The notes below the pieces were generated by a model, which was given only the letters and a program-made list of their open reading frames with translations, was not told the DNA's origin and did no database searches. From the NCBI RefSeq assembly GCF_001592735.1, contig NZ_LUKE01000004.1, positions 153,514 through 217,513 on the forward strand: DNA of 64,000 nucleotides, in the 5' to 3' direction. The position numbers and the translations under genes are program-made. Source of the stretch: Bdellovibrio bacteriovorus. GTDB lineage: Bacteria > Bdellovibrionota > Bdellovibrionia > Bdellovibrionales > Bdellovibrionaceae. Below are positions 56,358-64,000 of this stretch, one piece after another (positions within the stretch are counted from its first letter, which is position 1; each line of letters starts with the position of its first letter).

Positions 56358-56615
56358 ATGGCGTTTTACGTATATCTTCTATGTTCAGTCACAAGTCTGG
56401 GGTGCGCCGTGATGCTCATGCGCGCTTATTTTTCCAGTCGTACGCGATTGCTTTTTTGGAGCAGTTTTTGTTTTATCGGCATCGCCCTCAATAACATCCT
56501 GCTGTCGATTGATTTCTCTTTAGGACCTAATTATGACCTCTCAAGCATTCGTGCGGTGGCGGCGTTATTAGGTATGGGGGTGATGATGTACGGCCTTATT
56601 TGGGACACGGTCTAA
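56358..56615 (+). CDS. DUF5985-like three-span membrane protein
   Basis: 85 residues, three hydrophobic segments, pattern SVTSLGCAVMLMRAYFSSRTRLLFWSSFCFIGIALNN typical of DUF5985 proteins. Function unknown. Two bases after the winged-helix-like gene; possibly the membrane input of the kinase system. Confidence 0.75.
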   Translation: MAFYVYLLCSVTSLGCAVMLMRAYFSSRTRLLFWSSFCFIGIALNNILLSIDFSLGPNYDLSSIRAVAALLGMGVMMYGLIWDTV

Positions 56616-56617
56616 TC

Positions 56618-56884
56618 ATGGATAAAACTCTTTTTAATCAATTTATTTATGGCGCCGTTATGATGGCTTCACTGTGTAACGGATTATTCTTTCTTAAATT
56701 CTGGCGCAAAACCGGGGATCGATTTTTCTCGATGTTTGCCGCGGCATTTATCTTGTTGTCGGTAGAGCGATGGCTTTTGCTATTTATTAAGACGGCTAAC
56801 GAAACCAACACATGGGTGTTTATGGTTAGACTTGTGGCCTTCGCCCTTATTATTGGGGCCGTTATTGATAAAAATAAGAAATAA
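56618..56884 (+). CDS. Second DUF5985-like three-span membrane protein
   Basis: 88 residues from ATG 56618; an in-frame TTG at 56600 overlaps the previous gene. Pattern MASLCNGLFFLKFWRKTGDRFFSMFAAAFILLSVERW parallels the preceding protein (paralogue), with a similar spacing of hydrophobic segments. Last gene of the five-gene signalling operon. Confidence 0.75.
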   Translation: MDKTLFNQFIYGAVMMASLCNGLFFLKFWRKTGDRFFSMFAAAFILLSVERWLLLFIKTANETNTWVFMVRLVAFALIIGAVIDKNKK

Positions 56885-57223
56885 AAAGCTGGGGAGCTGG
56901 ACGTCGTGGAGGGATCTTTAAAAAAATTGAGATCCCAACGGGGGGTTGAGTTTTAACAGCTTTAGATCTGATATAGAAGCTTATGTGATAAGTCTCTCGA
57001 GTTTTTCCGGGAGCGGAAAGCAAAGATCAAAAAATAAAAACATCTCTTTCTGGTAAAATCAGGGATTCAACAAGAAAAGTGGGTCCCATTCTGGCTCGTG
57101 CAAATAAAAACTCACAATTTTACGAAGGCTTTCTAAGGACCTCAGTCGTCAAGATTATCCGACAAAACATTTTCTTATTGAATTGCGCTACAGGCACATC
57201 ATAATAAAACCGAAGGGTGTGAC
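56885..57223. other. Intergenic region, 339 bp
   Basis: Contains a 7-bp hairpin GGGATCT...AGATCCC (56911-56936) without T-run that may end the signalling operon, and the KH-gene promoter near its right end. I see no open frame with a ribosome binding site and no known RNA structure. Confidence 0.5.
57178..57205 (+). promoter_or_regulatory. Promoter of KH-domain gene
   Basis: TTGAAT at 57178-57183, 16-base spacer, CATAAT at 57200-57205; leader about 12 bases with GAAGGG. Confidence 0.4.
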
Positions 57224-57583
57224 ATGTCTGGCGTAATGGAAATCAAAGTTATAAGAAGAAGATCTGCAGAAACTCGTGCCACTGAAACGGCGACCGCAAC
57301 GGCTTTAACAACACCGGTGTGCGCAGAGCGAGAGCAGTGTCGATTGTTACTAAATACAATGATCCAAGGCTTGGTCGACTATCCGGAGACCATTTCGGTG
57401 GCTTATTCTGTCGGGGAGCGCACCACGGTTTTTAAAGTGGAATGTGACAGGCGTTGCTTGGGACAGATCATTGGTGCGAAAGGGAAAAACATTTCCGGTG
57501 TTCGCGCAGTGATCGCGGCAACGATGGCTCGCAAGGGCATCCGAGCCATTGTTGAAATCCCATATTACTGCATTGAAACCTAA
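57224..57583 (+). CDS. KH-domain RNA-binding protein
   Basis: 119 residues. A Thr/Ala-rich N-terminal arm (about 1-35; TETATATALTTPV) precedes a single KH domain with the GxxG loop in LGQIIGAKGKNISGVRAV. Similar in core to KhpA, which binds mRNA and sRNA in Gram-positive bacteria, but longer N-terminally. Four Cys, including ECDRRC. AAGGG ribosome binding site. Monocistronic. Confidence 0.85.
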   Translation: MSGVMEIKVIRRRSAETRATETATATALTTPVCAEREQCRLLLNTMIQGLVDYPETISVAYSVGERTTVFKVECDRRCLGQIIGAKGKNISGVRAVIAATMARKGIRAIVEIPYYCIET

Positions 57584-57620
57584 TTTCCATTAACGCATCC
57601 CGCATCTTGCGGGAAGTGTC

Positions 57621-57649
57621 TGCACAATTAGAGTCTCTTTAGCTACAAT
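57621..57649 (+). promoter_or_regulatory. Promoter of Gcr-type gene, predicted leaderless start
   Basis: TGCACA at 57621-57626, 17-base spacer, TACAAT at 57644-57649; seven bases on is the A of the ATG. Confidence 0.45.
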
Positions 57650-57655
57650 GGCTGG

Positions 57656-59743
57656 ATGTTCAAGAATTTACGCGAACTTCGTCGACGCATCATCCAGTAT
57701 AAATCCCGCTCAAAAGTCCACAGCGATTTGGACATTCTTTTATCTACCGTCAAGGACCAAAAAAGTCTTGAAGACAAACTGCAATGGCTGGTGAAGCTAT
57801 TGCAATGGGTTCGATATGAGGGTGATGTAGATTCACACTTGGAAAAGGAAACCGGTCGTTTGCCCGTGGCGCGCTTACGTTTTCTTTTGATGGTTCTGGA
57901 TCGTCATCCCCATTGGAAAAAAGACGTGGCCAAGGTTTTAAGAACGGTTGTTCATGAAGTCAGTGGGTTAGAACTTTACACCGAAACCGGCTTACCGCGT
58001 GAATTGGGCTTATGGAGTGAGATGGTCGATCGCTTGGTGATGAAGATCTTGCCAACGCCCCCTCTTGACCATGAGCTAGGACATTTGTTTTGGGCTTTGT
58101 TCCCGGACAAAGATGACCCGATGTGGTTGGCCTCCATTGATATCTCTACGTTTGATAGAATCTGCGAATTGTTTTCTTATGAAGTGGGTGAAGATGAAAG
58201 GGATTGGAACCGTCTTAAACCCGATCTTGAAGACGCTCTGACTTACCTGGTAATTCAAGTGCGCGCCATTGGTCTTTCGCCTAGCGTGCGTCGCCGTACA
58301 GATAAGCAAACATTTCGAGATTCGGCTTTTTTTGCTTTGGTGCGGGGGCTGGAGGAGTTTTTAAATGCTTATCATGCTCAAGACAAAGCTCTGACTTTTG
58401 AAAAGGCTTCGCGCTTTCGCATGATCATCTGGGAATGTCAGCGAGAGTTAGTTCAAGTGCATAAGCATTTGGATGAATATGGGGTGAGCATCAACTTGGT
58501 TTTTCAAATGATGCGCTTAAAAAGTTACCTGCATCGCATCGACAGTCTTTTGGAAATTTTGTTAAACGAAAAAGTCGACAGTAAGAAAGTCACAAGCTTT
58601 CTTTCACGTCTCGTCGCTGAAAACCAAGATCTGCGCAGCACCACATCGTTACTTTCACAGAACATTTCGTTATTTGCGCGCAAAGTGGTCGAGCGGGCGG
58701 CCGAAACGGGCGAACACTATATCACGCGCACGCGTCGCGAGTACCGCCAGATGTTGCAAGCCGCCGGTGGTGGGGGCGCGATGACGGCGGTCACGGTGTA
58801 TTTGAAAATCGCGATTCTTTCTTTAGGGGCGGCGGGTTTTGTCGAAGGGTTCTTGGCGTCTCTGAATTATGCGTTAAGTTTTTGCGCCATTCACTTAGCA
58901 GGTTTCACTTTGGGAACCAAGCAGCCGGCGATGACGGCTCCGGCATTGGCGGAGAAAATGCAAAACGTCGATACCGCGGAAGGGATGGAAGCGCTGGTCA
59001 GTGAAGTAGCGCATTTAATTCGTTCCCAGGTGGCGGCGATTTTAGGAAACGTTCTTTTCGTTGTTCCGGTTGTTTTGTTAATCGATACTTTGGCCTTTAT
59101 GGTTTTTGGTGGGCACCTGATGTCGGAAAAAAAGGCGATGGCGGCGCACACGTCGGTGGATATTTTAGGGCCGGCTATTTTGTATGCGGGCTTCACGGGA
59201 ATTTTATTGTGGCTATCAAGTATTGTGGCGGGCTGGGGAGATAACTGGTTTGCTTTACACTCGATGCGAAAAACACTGTCTTACAGCCCGGCATTACGAG
59301 CCGTCCTGGGTAAACGAGGCGCGCGCCAAGTCGCTACTTTTTTAGAAAGAAACACGTCAGGTTTGATCGGAAGTATTTCTTTAGGAATCCTGCTGGGCAT
59401 GGTGCCTGAGATTTTTAAATTTATGAGCATCCCGTTAGATGTTCGTCACGTCACCTTATCATCGGGAACTTTGGCGGCGGCGTTGCCTGTATTGGGAATT
59501 GATTTTTTAAAGAGCTGGGAATTTATTCGCGCAGTGATAGGTATAGGTTTCATCGGAGCCTTGAATGTGGGTGTGAGTTTCGGTTTGGCTTTGATGGTCG
59601 CGATCAAAGCTCGCGGCATCAATCCTCCGCAACGTCGTGCGATTCGCAAGGCTGTGATGAAGAGATTTTTCTCGAGCCCTTTGAGCTTCTTCTTGCCCGT
59701 TGGAGCGACCATAGCAAAAGCGAAAAACGAGGCGTCTCACTAG
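57656..59743 (+). CDS. Gcr-type 'site-specific recombinase' family membrane protein
   Basis: 695 residues. A soluble helical N-terminal half (about 1-375; DLDILLSTVKDQKSLEDKLQWL, DPMWLASIDISTFDRIC) is followed by six or more membrane segments and a basic C-terminus. It matches the family labelled site-specific recombinase (Gcr), but no recombinase catalytic motif (neither Ser nor Tyr type) is visible, and the protein is clearly an inner-membrane protein, so the family name should not be taken as function. No ribosome binding site before the ATG. Confidence 0.8.
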   Translation: MFKNLRELRRRIIQYKSRSKVHSDLDILLSTVKDQKSLEDKLQWLVKLLQWVRYEGDVDSHLEKETGRLPVARLRFLLMVLDRHPHWKKDVAKVLRTVVHEVSGLELYTETGLPRELGLWSEMVDRLVMKILPTPPLDHELGHLFWALFPDKDDPMWLASIDISTFDRICELFSYEVGEDERDWNRLKPDLEDALTYLVIQVRAIGLSPSVRRRTDKQTFRDSAFFALVRGLEEFLNAYHAQDKALTFEKASRFRMIIWECQRELVQVHKHLDEYGVSINLVFQMMRLKSYLHRIDSLLEILLNEKVDSKKVTSFLSRLVAENQDLRSTTSLLSQNISLFARKVVERAAETGEHYITRTRREYRQMLQAAGGGGAMTAVTVYLKIAILSLGAAGFVEGFLASLNYALSFCAIHLAGFTLGTKQPAMTAPALAEKMQNVDTAEGMEALVSEVAHLIRSQVAAILGNVLFVVPVVLLIDTLAFMVFGGHLMSEKKAMAAHTSVDILGPAILYAGFTGILLWLSSIVAGWGDNWFALHSMRKTLSYSPALRAVLGKRGARQVATFLERNTSGLIGSISLGILLGMVPEIFKFMSIPLDVRHVTLSSGTLAAALPVLGIDFLKSWEFIRAVIGIGFIGALNVGVSFGLALMVAIKARGINPPQRRAIRKAVMKRFFSSPLSFFLPVGATIAKAKNEASH

Positions 59744-60041
59744 GTTTTTTGGCCACAAAACGTTGTGCGATGCGTTGTTTTCAGTGATGTAATTTTAGGC
59801 ATATCCATACACTTCTAATAATAGCTTCAATAAGCATCATTAATAGTTAGGCGCGTTTGCGCGGTAAATTGCAGATGAGGTTCCACTTTGGAACCCCCGG
59901 TCCCATGTCAGGGAATTTCATTTTTTGCGGTCAAAAAAAAACTTCAGGTGGTTCCAAAAGAGTACTTGATAAATCTTTCAACCTGAAATGAAGTGCCTCC
60001 CAACGACGGATTTCAATAGTGAAATCCATGGAGGGGAAACC
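59744..60041. other. Intergenic region upstream of the subtilase gene
   Basis: 298 bp. Holds a 6-bp hairpin GGTTCC-ACTTT-GGAACC (59879-59895) and a TTCAGGT/ACCTGAA pair around 59942-59989 that may fold in the leader. No gene is seen. I cannot fix a promoter with confidence. Confidence 0.4.
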
Positions 60042-61631
60042 ATGAAACGCAATGTATTTGCACTCATCCTGACAGTATTGTTCGCGACAGCAGCTCAAGC
60101 AGAGCGCGTGATCGTAATCATGAAAGATCAACAATCTTTCTCTAGCGTTCATCAATCATTCAAAGTGAAGGGGACTTGGAATGCATTGAATTCAGTAGGT
60201 GAAGTAGAAACTGCTTTATCTAACTTGAATACGTTGATCGTGGATGTGAAGGACGACGCGGGGATCGCTCAACTTCAAGCCAACCCTCTGGTTGCTTATG
60301 TTGAAAAAGAAATCTTCCACGAAGGACCTCGTCCAGTAAAAGGTTTCATCGCCACTCCAATGGCTAAGAGCAAGGCTGTTACTCAGAAACAACCTTGGGG
60401 TATTGACGCTGTTAAAGCTCCTCAAGCTTGGGCCGCTTCTAAGCAAGGTGAAGGCGCTCGCGTTCTAGTACTTGATACTGGTATCGATGCCGCTCACGTT
60501 TCTATCGCTAAAAACTTTGAACAAGGTATGGACTTCACAGGCGACTCTAACGGTTCTGATTACACAGATCACGTGGGTCACGGGACACACTGTGCAGGAA
60601 CTATCGCGGGTGTTAAATCACGCTCTGGTTTCACCGGTGTCGCTCCAAAAGCTAAAATCTTGGCGGGCCGTGTTTGCTCTGAAAACGGTTGCTCTAATAT
60701 CGCCATTGCTCAAGGTATCTCTTGGGGTATTGCTCAAAAGGTAGACGTTATTTCTATGTCTTTGGGTGGTGCATGGTCGACTCCTGCTGAACGTGATGCG
60801 GTTCAAAAAGCCGATCAAGCAGGTATCACTGTTGTTGCTGCTTCTGGTAACTCTGGAACACCACGTGTTTCTTACCCAGCGGCTCTTCCAACTGTTATCG
60901 CCGTCGGTGCTATCGACAACACACTTAAGAAAACAGACTTCTCTCAATGGGGTCCTGAATTAGCCGTTGTTGCTCCAGGTGCGGCCGTTGTTTCTTCAGT
61001 ACCAACTGGAACGGGCCGCGAAGGTTCTGTTGAAATTGGTGCTAACGGCAAAAAAGTTAAAGTTTTGAACTCGACTTTCCAAGGTGCCAAAGAAGTTTTA
61101 ACTCCAGAAACTAACGAACTAGTGGCTGCGGGTCTTGGTAAACCAGAAGACTTCACAACAGCGGTTCAAGGTAAATACGCTTTGATCTCTCGTGGTGAAA
61201 TCGCATTCGGTGATAAAGTTAAAAACGCGATCGCAGCGGGTGCCGTAGGTGTGGTTATCTACAACAACGCTCCAGGCTTGATCCAAGGTTCTTTGACGAG
61301 CGATGGTTCCACTCTTTCAGTTCCGGTATTCATGGTTGAACAAACTGTGGGTAACGAAATCGTAGCCGCTCTTGGTAAAGGTGAAGTTGTTAGCGCGACT
61401 TTGCAAACGATCGCGACTGACTACGCCTCTTTTGATGGGACTTCAATGGCGACTCCGCACGTAGCAGGTGTGGCAGCTCTTATGAAAGCTGCGAACAAAT
61501 CTTTGACTGGTGCTCAAGTAAAAGAAATCTTGAAACGCACCGCAACTCCACTGGGACCAAACACTGCAAACGAATACGGTGCTGGTCTAGTCAATGCTGA
61601 AGCCGCGGTCAACGCAGCTCTAGGTAACTAG
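60042..61631 (+). CDS. Secreted subtilisin-like protease with PA insert
   Basis: 529 residues from ATG 60042, preceded by GGAGGGGA. Signal peptide (1-19, cleavage after AQA), an I9-type propeptide (about 20-115; VIVIMKDQQSFSSVHQSF, ending AYVEKE), and a catalytic domain with Asp145 (LDTGID), His180 (GHGTHCAG) and Ser468 (DGTSMATPHVAG). A protease-associated domain is inserted at about 325-455 (GKYALISRGEIAFGDKVKNA, GVVIYNN). Codons are strongly biased (GCT, GGT, GTT, AAC, CGT) unlike neighbours, predicting very high expression. Extracellular or periplasmic endopeptidase. Strong terminator downstream. Confidence 0.95.
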   Translation: MKRNVFALILTVLFATAAQAERVIVIMKDQQSFSSVHQSFKVKGTWNALNSVGEVETALSNLNTLIVDVKDDAGIAQLQANPLVAYVEKEIFHEGPRPVKGFIATPMAKSKAVTQKQPWGIDAVKAPQAWAASKQGEGARVLVLDTGIDAAHVSIAKNFEQGMDFTGDSNGSDYTDHVGHGTHCAGTIAGVKSRSGFTGVAPKAKILAGRVCSENGCSNIAIAQGISWGIAQKVDVISMSLGGAWSTPAERDAVQKADQAGITVVAASGNSGTPRVSYPAALPTVIAVGAIDNTLKKTDFSQWGPELAVVAPGAAVVSSVPTGTGREGSVEIGANGKKVKVLNSTFQGAKEVLTPETNELVAAGLGKPEDFTTAVQGKYALISRGEIAFGDKVKNAIAAGAVGVVIYNNAPGLIQGSLTSDGSTLSVPVFMVEQTVGNEIVAALGKGEVVSATLQTIATDYASFDGTSMATPHVAGVAALMKAANKSLTGAQVKEILKRTATPLGPNTANEYGAGLVNAEAAVNAALGN

Positions 61632-61657
61632 TTCTAAAGAACTTTAGTTAAAAACTT

Positions 61658-61690
61658 AAAACCCACGCCGAAAAGCGTGGGTTTTTGTTT
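61658..61690 (+). terminator. Intrinsic terminator of the subtilase gene
   Basis: AAACCCACGC, loop CGAAAA(A), GCGTGGGTTT followed by a T-run. Confidence 0.9.
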
Positions 61691-61774
61691 TTTAGGCTCC
61701 CGTTTTTGGAGACACCTCTCCCGCTGACCACCGATGCGGTTCTGCATAGTGTCAACTTGTGTTCTGCGGCCTTC

Positions 61775-61803
61775 TTGCTCAACGTCCTTGGGCTTGCGAT
61801 AAT
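61775..61803 (+). promoter_or_regulatory. Extended -10 promoter of the antiporter gene, predicted leaderless start
   Basis: TTGCTC at 61775-61780, 17-base spacer, TG-C-GATAAT (extended -10, 61795-61803). The expected start is at 61810, the A of the ATG. Confidence 0.45.
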
Positions 61804-61809
61804 TTTAGC

Positions 61810-64000
61810 ATGCAGCACTTACCCAGTATGATCACTGACCTTGCCTTGATTCTTGGAACCGCAGGGATTGTGACTCTTCTTTTTAAAAAATTAAATCAGC
61901 CCATTGTTCTTGGATACCTTGTTGCGGGATTTTTGGTGGGGCCAAAGACTTCCATCTTTCCCACCATCGTCGGGCAAGAAAGTATTTCGTTATGGGCTGA
62001 AATCGGGGTGATTTTTCTTTTGTTCGCGTTGGGGCTGGAGTTCAGTTTTAAAAAGCTTTTCCGCGTGGGAGGCTCTGCGGGTTTTACCGCTTTATTTGAA
62101 ATCAGCTTTATGGTGACGGCCGGTTATGTCACGGGAAGGCTTCTGGGATGGACCAGCATGGACAGCATGTTCTTAGGCGGGATCTTGGCGATTTCATCGA
62201 CCTCTATCATCATCCGCACCATTGAAGAACTGGGATTTAAAAATTTTAAATTCGTGGGGATGGTTTTTGGGATCTTAGTGATCGAAGATCTGGTCGCGGT
62301 GTTATTGATGGTCTTACTAACGACGGTCGCTTTGACTCGGGATTTTGCGGGTGCCGAGATGTTGGGCGCGATCGTGAAGCTGTCGTTTTTTCTTTCGATC
62401 TGGTTTGTGGCCGGTATTTTCTTATTACCTTCTTTTTTAAAGCGCGCTCAAAAACTTTTAACGGAAGAAACCGTCTTAGTGGTGGCGGTAGGTTTGTGTC
62501 TTTTAATGGTGGTGTTTGCTAGCAATGTGGGGTTTTCATCGGCCTTGGGGGCTTTTATTATGGGTTCGATTTTAGCCGAAACCATTGAAGGTGAGCGCAT
62601 TCATCACTTGGTAAAACCCATTAAGAATCTTTTTTCGGCGGTGTTTTTTATCTCCGTCGGGATGATGATTGATCCTCAAGTTATCATGACTTATTGGAAA
62701 GAGGTTCTTTTACTTTCATCCATTGTGATCGTCGGAAAAACTATCAGCGTCACGTTAGGTTCCGTACTTTCAGGACAAAGTTTAAAGTCTTCGCTGCAAT
62801 CGGGGATGAGTCTTTCACAAATCGGGGAGTTTTCATTTATTATCGCGACCTTGGGTCTAAGCTTAAAGGTCATTAATGAAAACATGTATCCCCTGGCGGT
62901 GGCCGTTTCGGTGGTGACGGCTTTTACCACTCCTTACATGATGCGCTCTTCAACGAAATTTTATGCATTTTTAGAACGGATATTGCCACCTAAAGTAGTG
63001 GCCTCTTTAGATAGTTACAGTGTTTTGTCTTTTTCAATGCAAGGCAATCGCGTGTGGCGGGATCAGGTTCGGGCTTATATTATCAAAATTATTCTGAATG
63101 CGGTTGTGGTTGTCGCCATCTTCTTGCTGACATCTCGCGTGTTTTTACCATTTCTTTTGGAAAGACAAATGGCCGAAGGGCCGGCGAAGTTTTTATCTTT
63201 AAGTGCCACCCTCATTGCCAGTGCACCGTTTTTATGGGCGTTGGCGTTTGGGCGTACGAAGGATTTTGACGTTTTGGTTTTTGATCAGAACAAAGGAACT
63301 AATAACTATGTCTTTTTAGTTTCACGCATCATGCTGGCCGTGGGCTTATTGGGCGCGATGGTGGCGCAGTTTGTGCCGATTTTCTGGGCTTTGGCCATCA
63401 CGCTGTGGATGGTGATAGTTGTTGGTTATATTTTATCGCAAAAATTAAATGATATTTATCACTGGTTTGAACATCGTTTTTTATCAAACTTAAATGATGA
63501 AGTTCAAAAAAATCACGCGCGTAAAGCCGTGCAAAGTCTGGCCCCGTGGGACGCGCATATGACAGAATTCCAAATTCCCCCAGAGGCCCCTTACGTGGGC
63601 GTGCCATTGTCTCAGCTTTCTATTCGGGAAGTTTATGGTGTGACCATTGCGCTTATTGAACGTGGACGTCGTCGTATCACGGCACCGGGGCGCAATGAAT
63701 GTCTGATGCCACATGATCATATCCACGTGATTGGTACGGATGCTCAGTTGGTACGGTTTAAGGACTTTATTCAATCTGAACATGAAGACTTGCAGCGCGT
63801 GGTTTCGGTGCAAGACGACGGTCAATACACCTTAGAGAGTTATCGCCTTTCGGAAAATTCGCCCTATATTAACTGCAGCATTCGGGATTGTGGTTTGCGT
63901 GAAAGCACGCAAGGCCTGGTTGTGGGGATTGAACGTGATGGCCGACGTATTTTAAATCCCGATTCCTCGGAAGTTTTGGTTTTAGGCGATGTGCTTTGGA
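61810..64000 (+). CDS. Kef-type (CPA2) monovalent cation:proton antiporter, cut by window edge
   Basis: 730 codons visible, no stop before the edge. The N-terminal transporter domain (about 1-385) has the CPA2 pattern LNQPIVLGYLVAGFLVGPKT, FLLFALGLEFSFKKL, ISSTSIIIRTIEELG, VIEDLVAVLLMV and FFISVGMMIDP. Two to three further hydrophobic segments follow (about 415-545), then two RCK_C/TrkA-C-like domains (PPEAPYVGVPLSQLSIREVY...GRNECLMPHDHIHVIG; SPYINCSIRDCGLRE...VLVLGDVLW). No RCK_N (NAD-binding GxGxxG) domain is seen between. Exchanges K+ or Na+ for protons in the inner membrane. Confidence 0.88.
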   Translation, partial: MQHLPSMITDLALILGTAGIVTLLFKKLNQPIVLGYLVAGFLVGPKTSIFPTIVGQESISLWAEIGVIFLLFALGLEFSFKKLFRVGGSAGFTALFEISFMVTAGYVTGRLLGWTSMDSMFLGGILAISSTSIIIRTIEELGFKNFKFVGMVFGILVIEDLVAVLLMVLLTTVALTRDFAGAEMLGAIVKLSFFLSIWFVAGIFLLPSFLKRAQKLLTEETVLVVAVGLCLLMVVFASNVGFSSALGAFIMGSILAETIEGERIHHLVKPIKNLFSAVFFISVGMMIDPQVIMTYWKEVLLLSSIVIVGKTISVTLGSVLSGQSLKSSLQSGMSLSQIGEFSFIIATLGLSLKVINENMYPLAVAVSVVTAFTTPYMMRSSTKFYAFLERILPPKVVASLDSYSVLSFSMQGNRVWRDQVRAYIIKIILNAVVVVAIFLLTSRVFLPFLLERQMAEGPAKFLSLSATLIASAPFLWALAFGRTKDFDVLVFDQNKGTNNYVFLVSRIMLAVGLLGAMVAQFVPIFWALAITLWMVIVVGYILSQKLNDIYHWFEHRFLSNLNDEVQKNHARKAVQSLAPWDAHMTEFQIPPEAPYVGVPLSQLSIREVYGVTIALIERGRRRITAPGRNECLMPHDHIHVIGTDAQLVRFKDFIQSEHEDLQRVVSVQDDGQYTLESYRLSENSPYINCSIRDCGLRESTQGLVVGIERDGRRILNPDSSEVLVLGDVLW

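Noticed and set aside
57081-57096. GG-N10-GC match TGGGTCCCATTCTGGC upstream of the KH gene
   Set aside because: Poor -24 and -12 boxes, and a better sigma-70 type promoter lies nearer the gene.

Overview
The window reads as a chromosomal segment of a Bdellovibrio-like bacterium (phylum Bdellovibrionota). This is inferred from the mid-40s to 50% GC look, dense genes, many secreted or lipoprotein products without wider homologues, several hybrid histidine kinases, and a uvrB-uvrC-murJ cluster. No species can be named from sequence alone. I see no insertion sequence, prophage, CRISPR array or rRNA. There is one tRNA gene (Cys). Both window edges cut a gene: a penicillin-acylase homologue on the left and a Kef-type antiporter on the right.

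Layout. 0-11 kb: penicillin acylase (minus), then a plus-strand run uvrB-uvrC-murJ-MFS exporter-S9 peptidase (DNA repair, lipid II flipping, export, peptide hydrolysis). 11-20 kb: a UDG-tail-like protein, an NfeD/slipin membrane pair, a SpoIID-type protein, two lipoproteins, a Xer recombinase, a ComM-type ATPase, tRNA-Cys and a VOC protein. 20-30 kb: GH3 glucosidase, small secreted proteins, an orphan AbrB-type protein, a DoxX/DUF1304/M28-peptidase run, a soluble PAS hybrid kinase and an FKBP. 30-37 kb: a YeiH-type transporter with an NtrC-family regulator and its membrane kinase, small membrane proteins and an AraC regulator. 37-48 kb: mostly minus-strand envelope or secreted genes, including a 1028-residue protein coupled to a subtilase, a secreted protein with a RadC/JAMM-like metal motif, and a Cys-rich plus coiled-coil pair. 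48-57 kb: a 1826-residue soluble poly-HAMP hybrid kinase with eleven 276-bp repeats, followed by a REC-PAS-kinase-REC protein, a winged-helix-like protein and two DUF5985-like membrane proteins. 57-64 kb: KH protein, Gcr-type membrane protein, a strongly codon-biased subtilase and the antiporter.

Two regulatory patterns stand out. First, GG-N10-GC (sigma-54 type) promoter matches lie just upstream of five transcription units, all encoding signal-peptide or lipoprotein products (starts at 15448, 26878, 43337, 44262, 47651). An NtrC-family activator with the GAFTGA loop is encoded in the same window. This suggests a sigma-54 envelope/secretion regulon. Second, at least five genes without a Shine-Dalgarno sequence (starts at 2281, 17078, 23935, 57656, 61810) have a -10 box ending 7-8 bases before the ATG, several with a -35 at 17-bp spacing, which predicts leaderless mRNAs. 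All assignments come from reading the sequence and translations; no database search was run.
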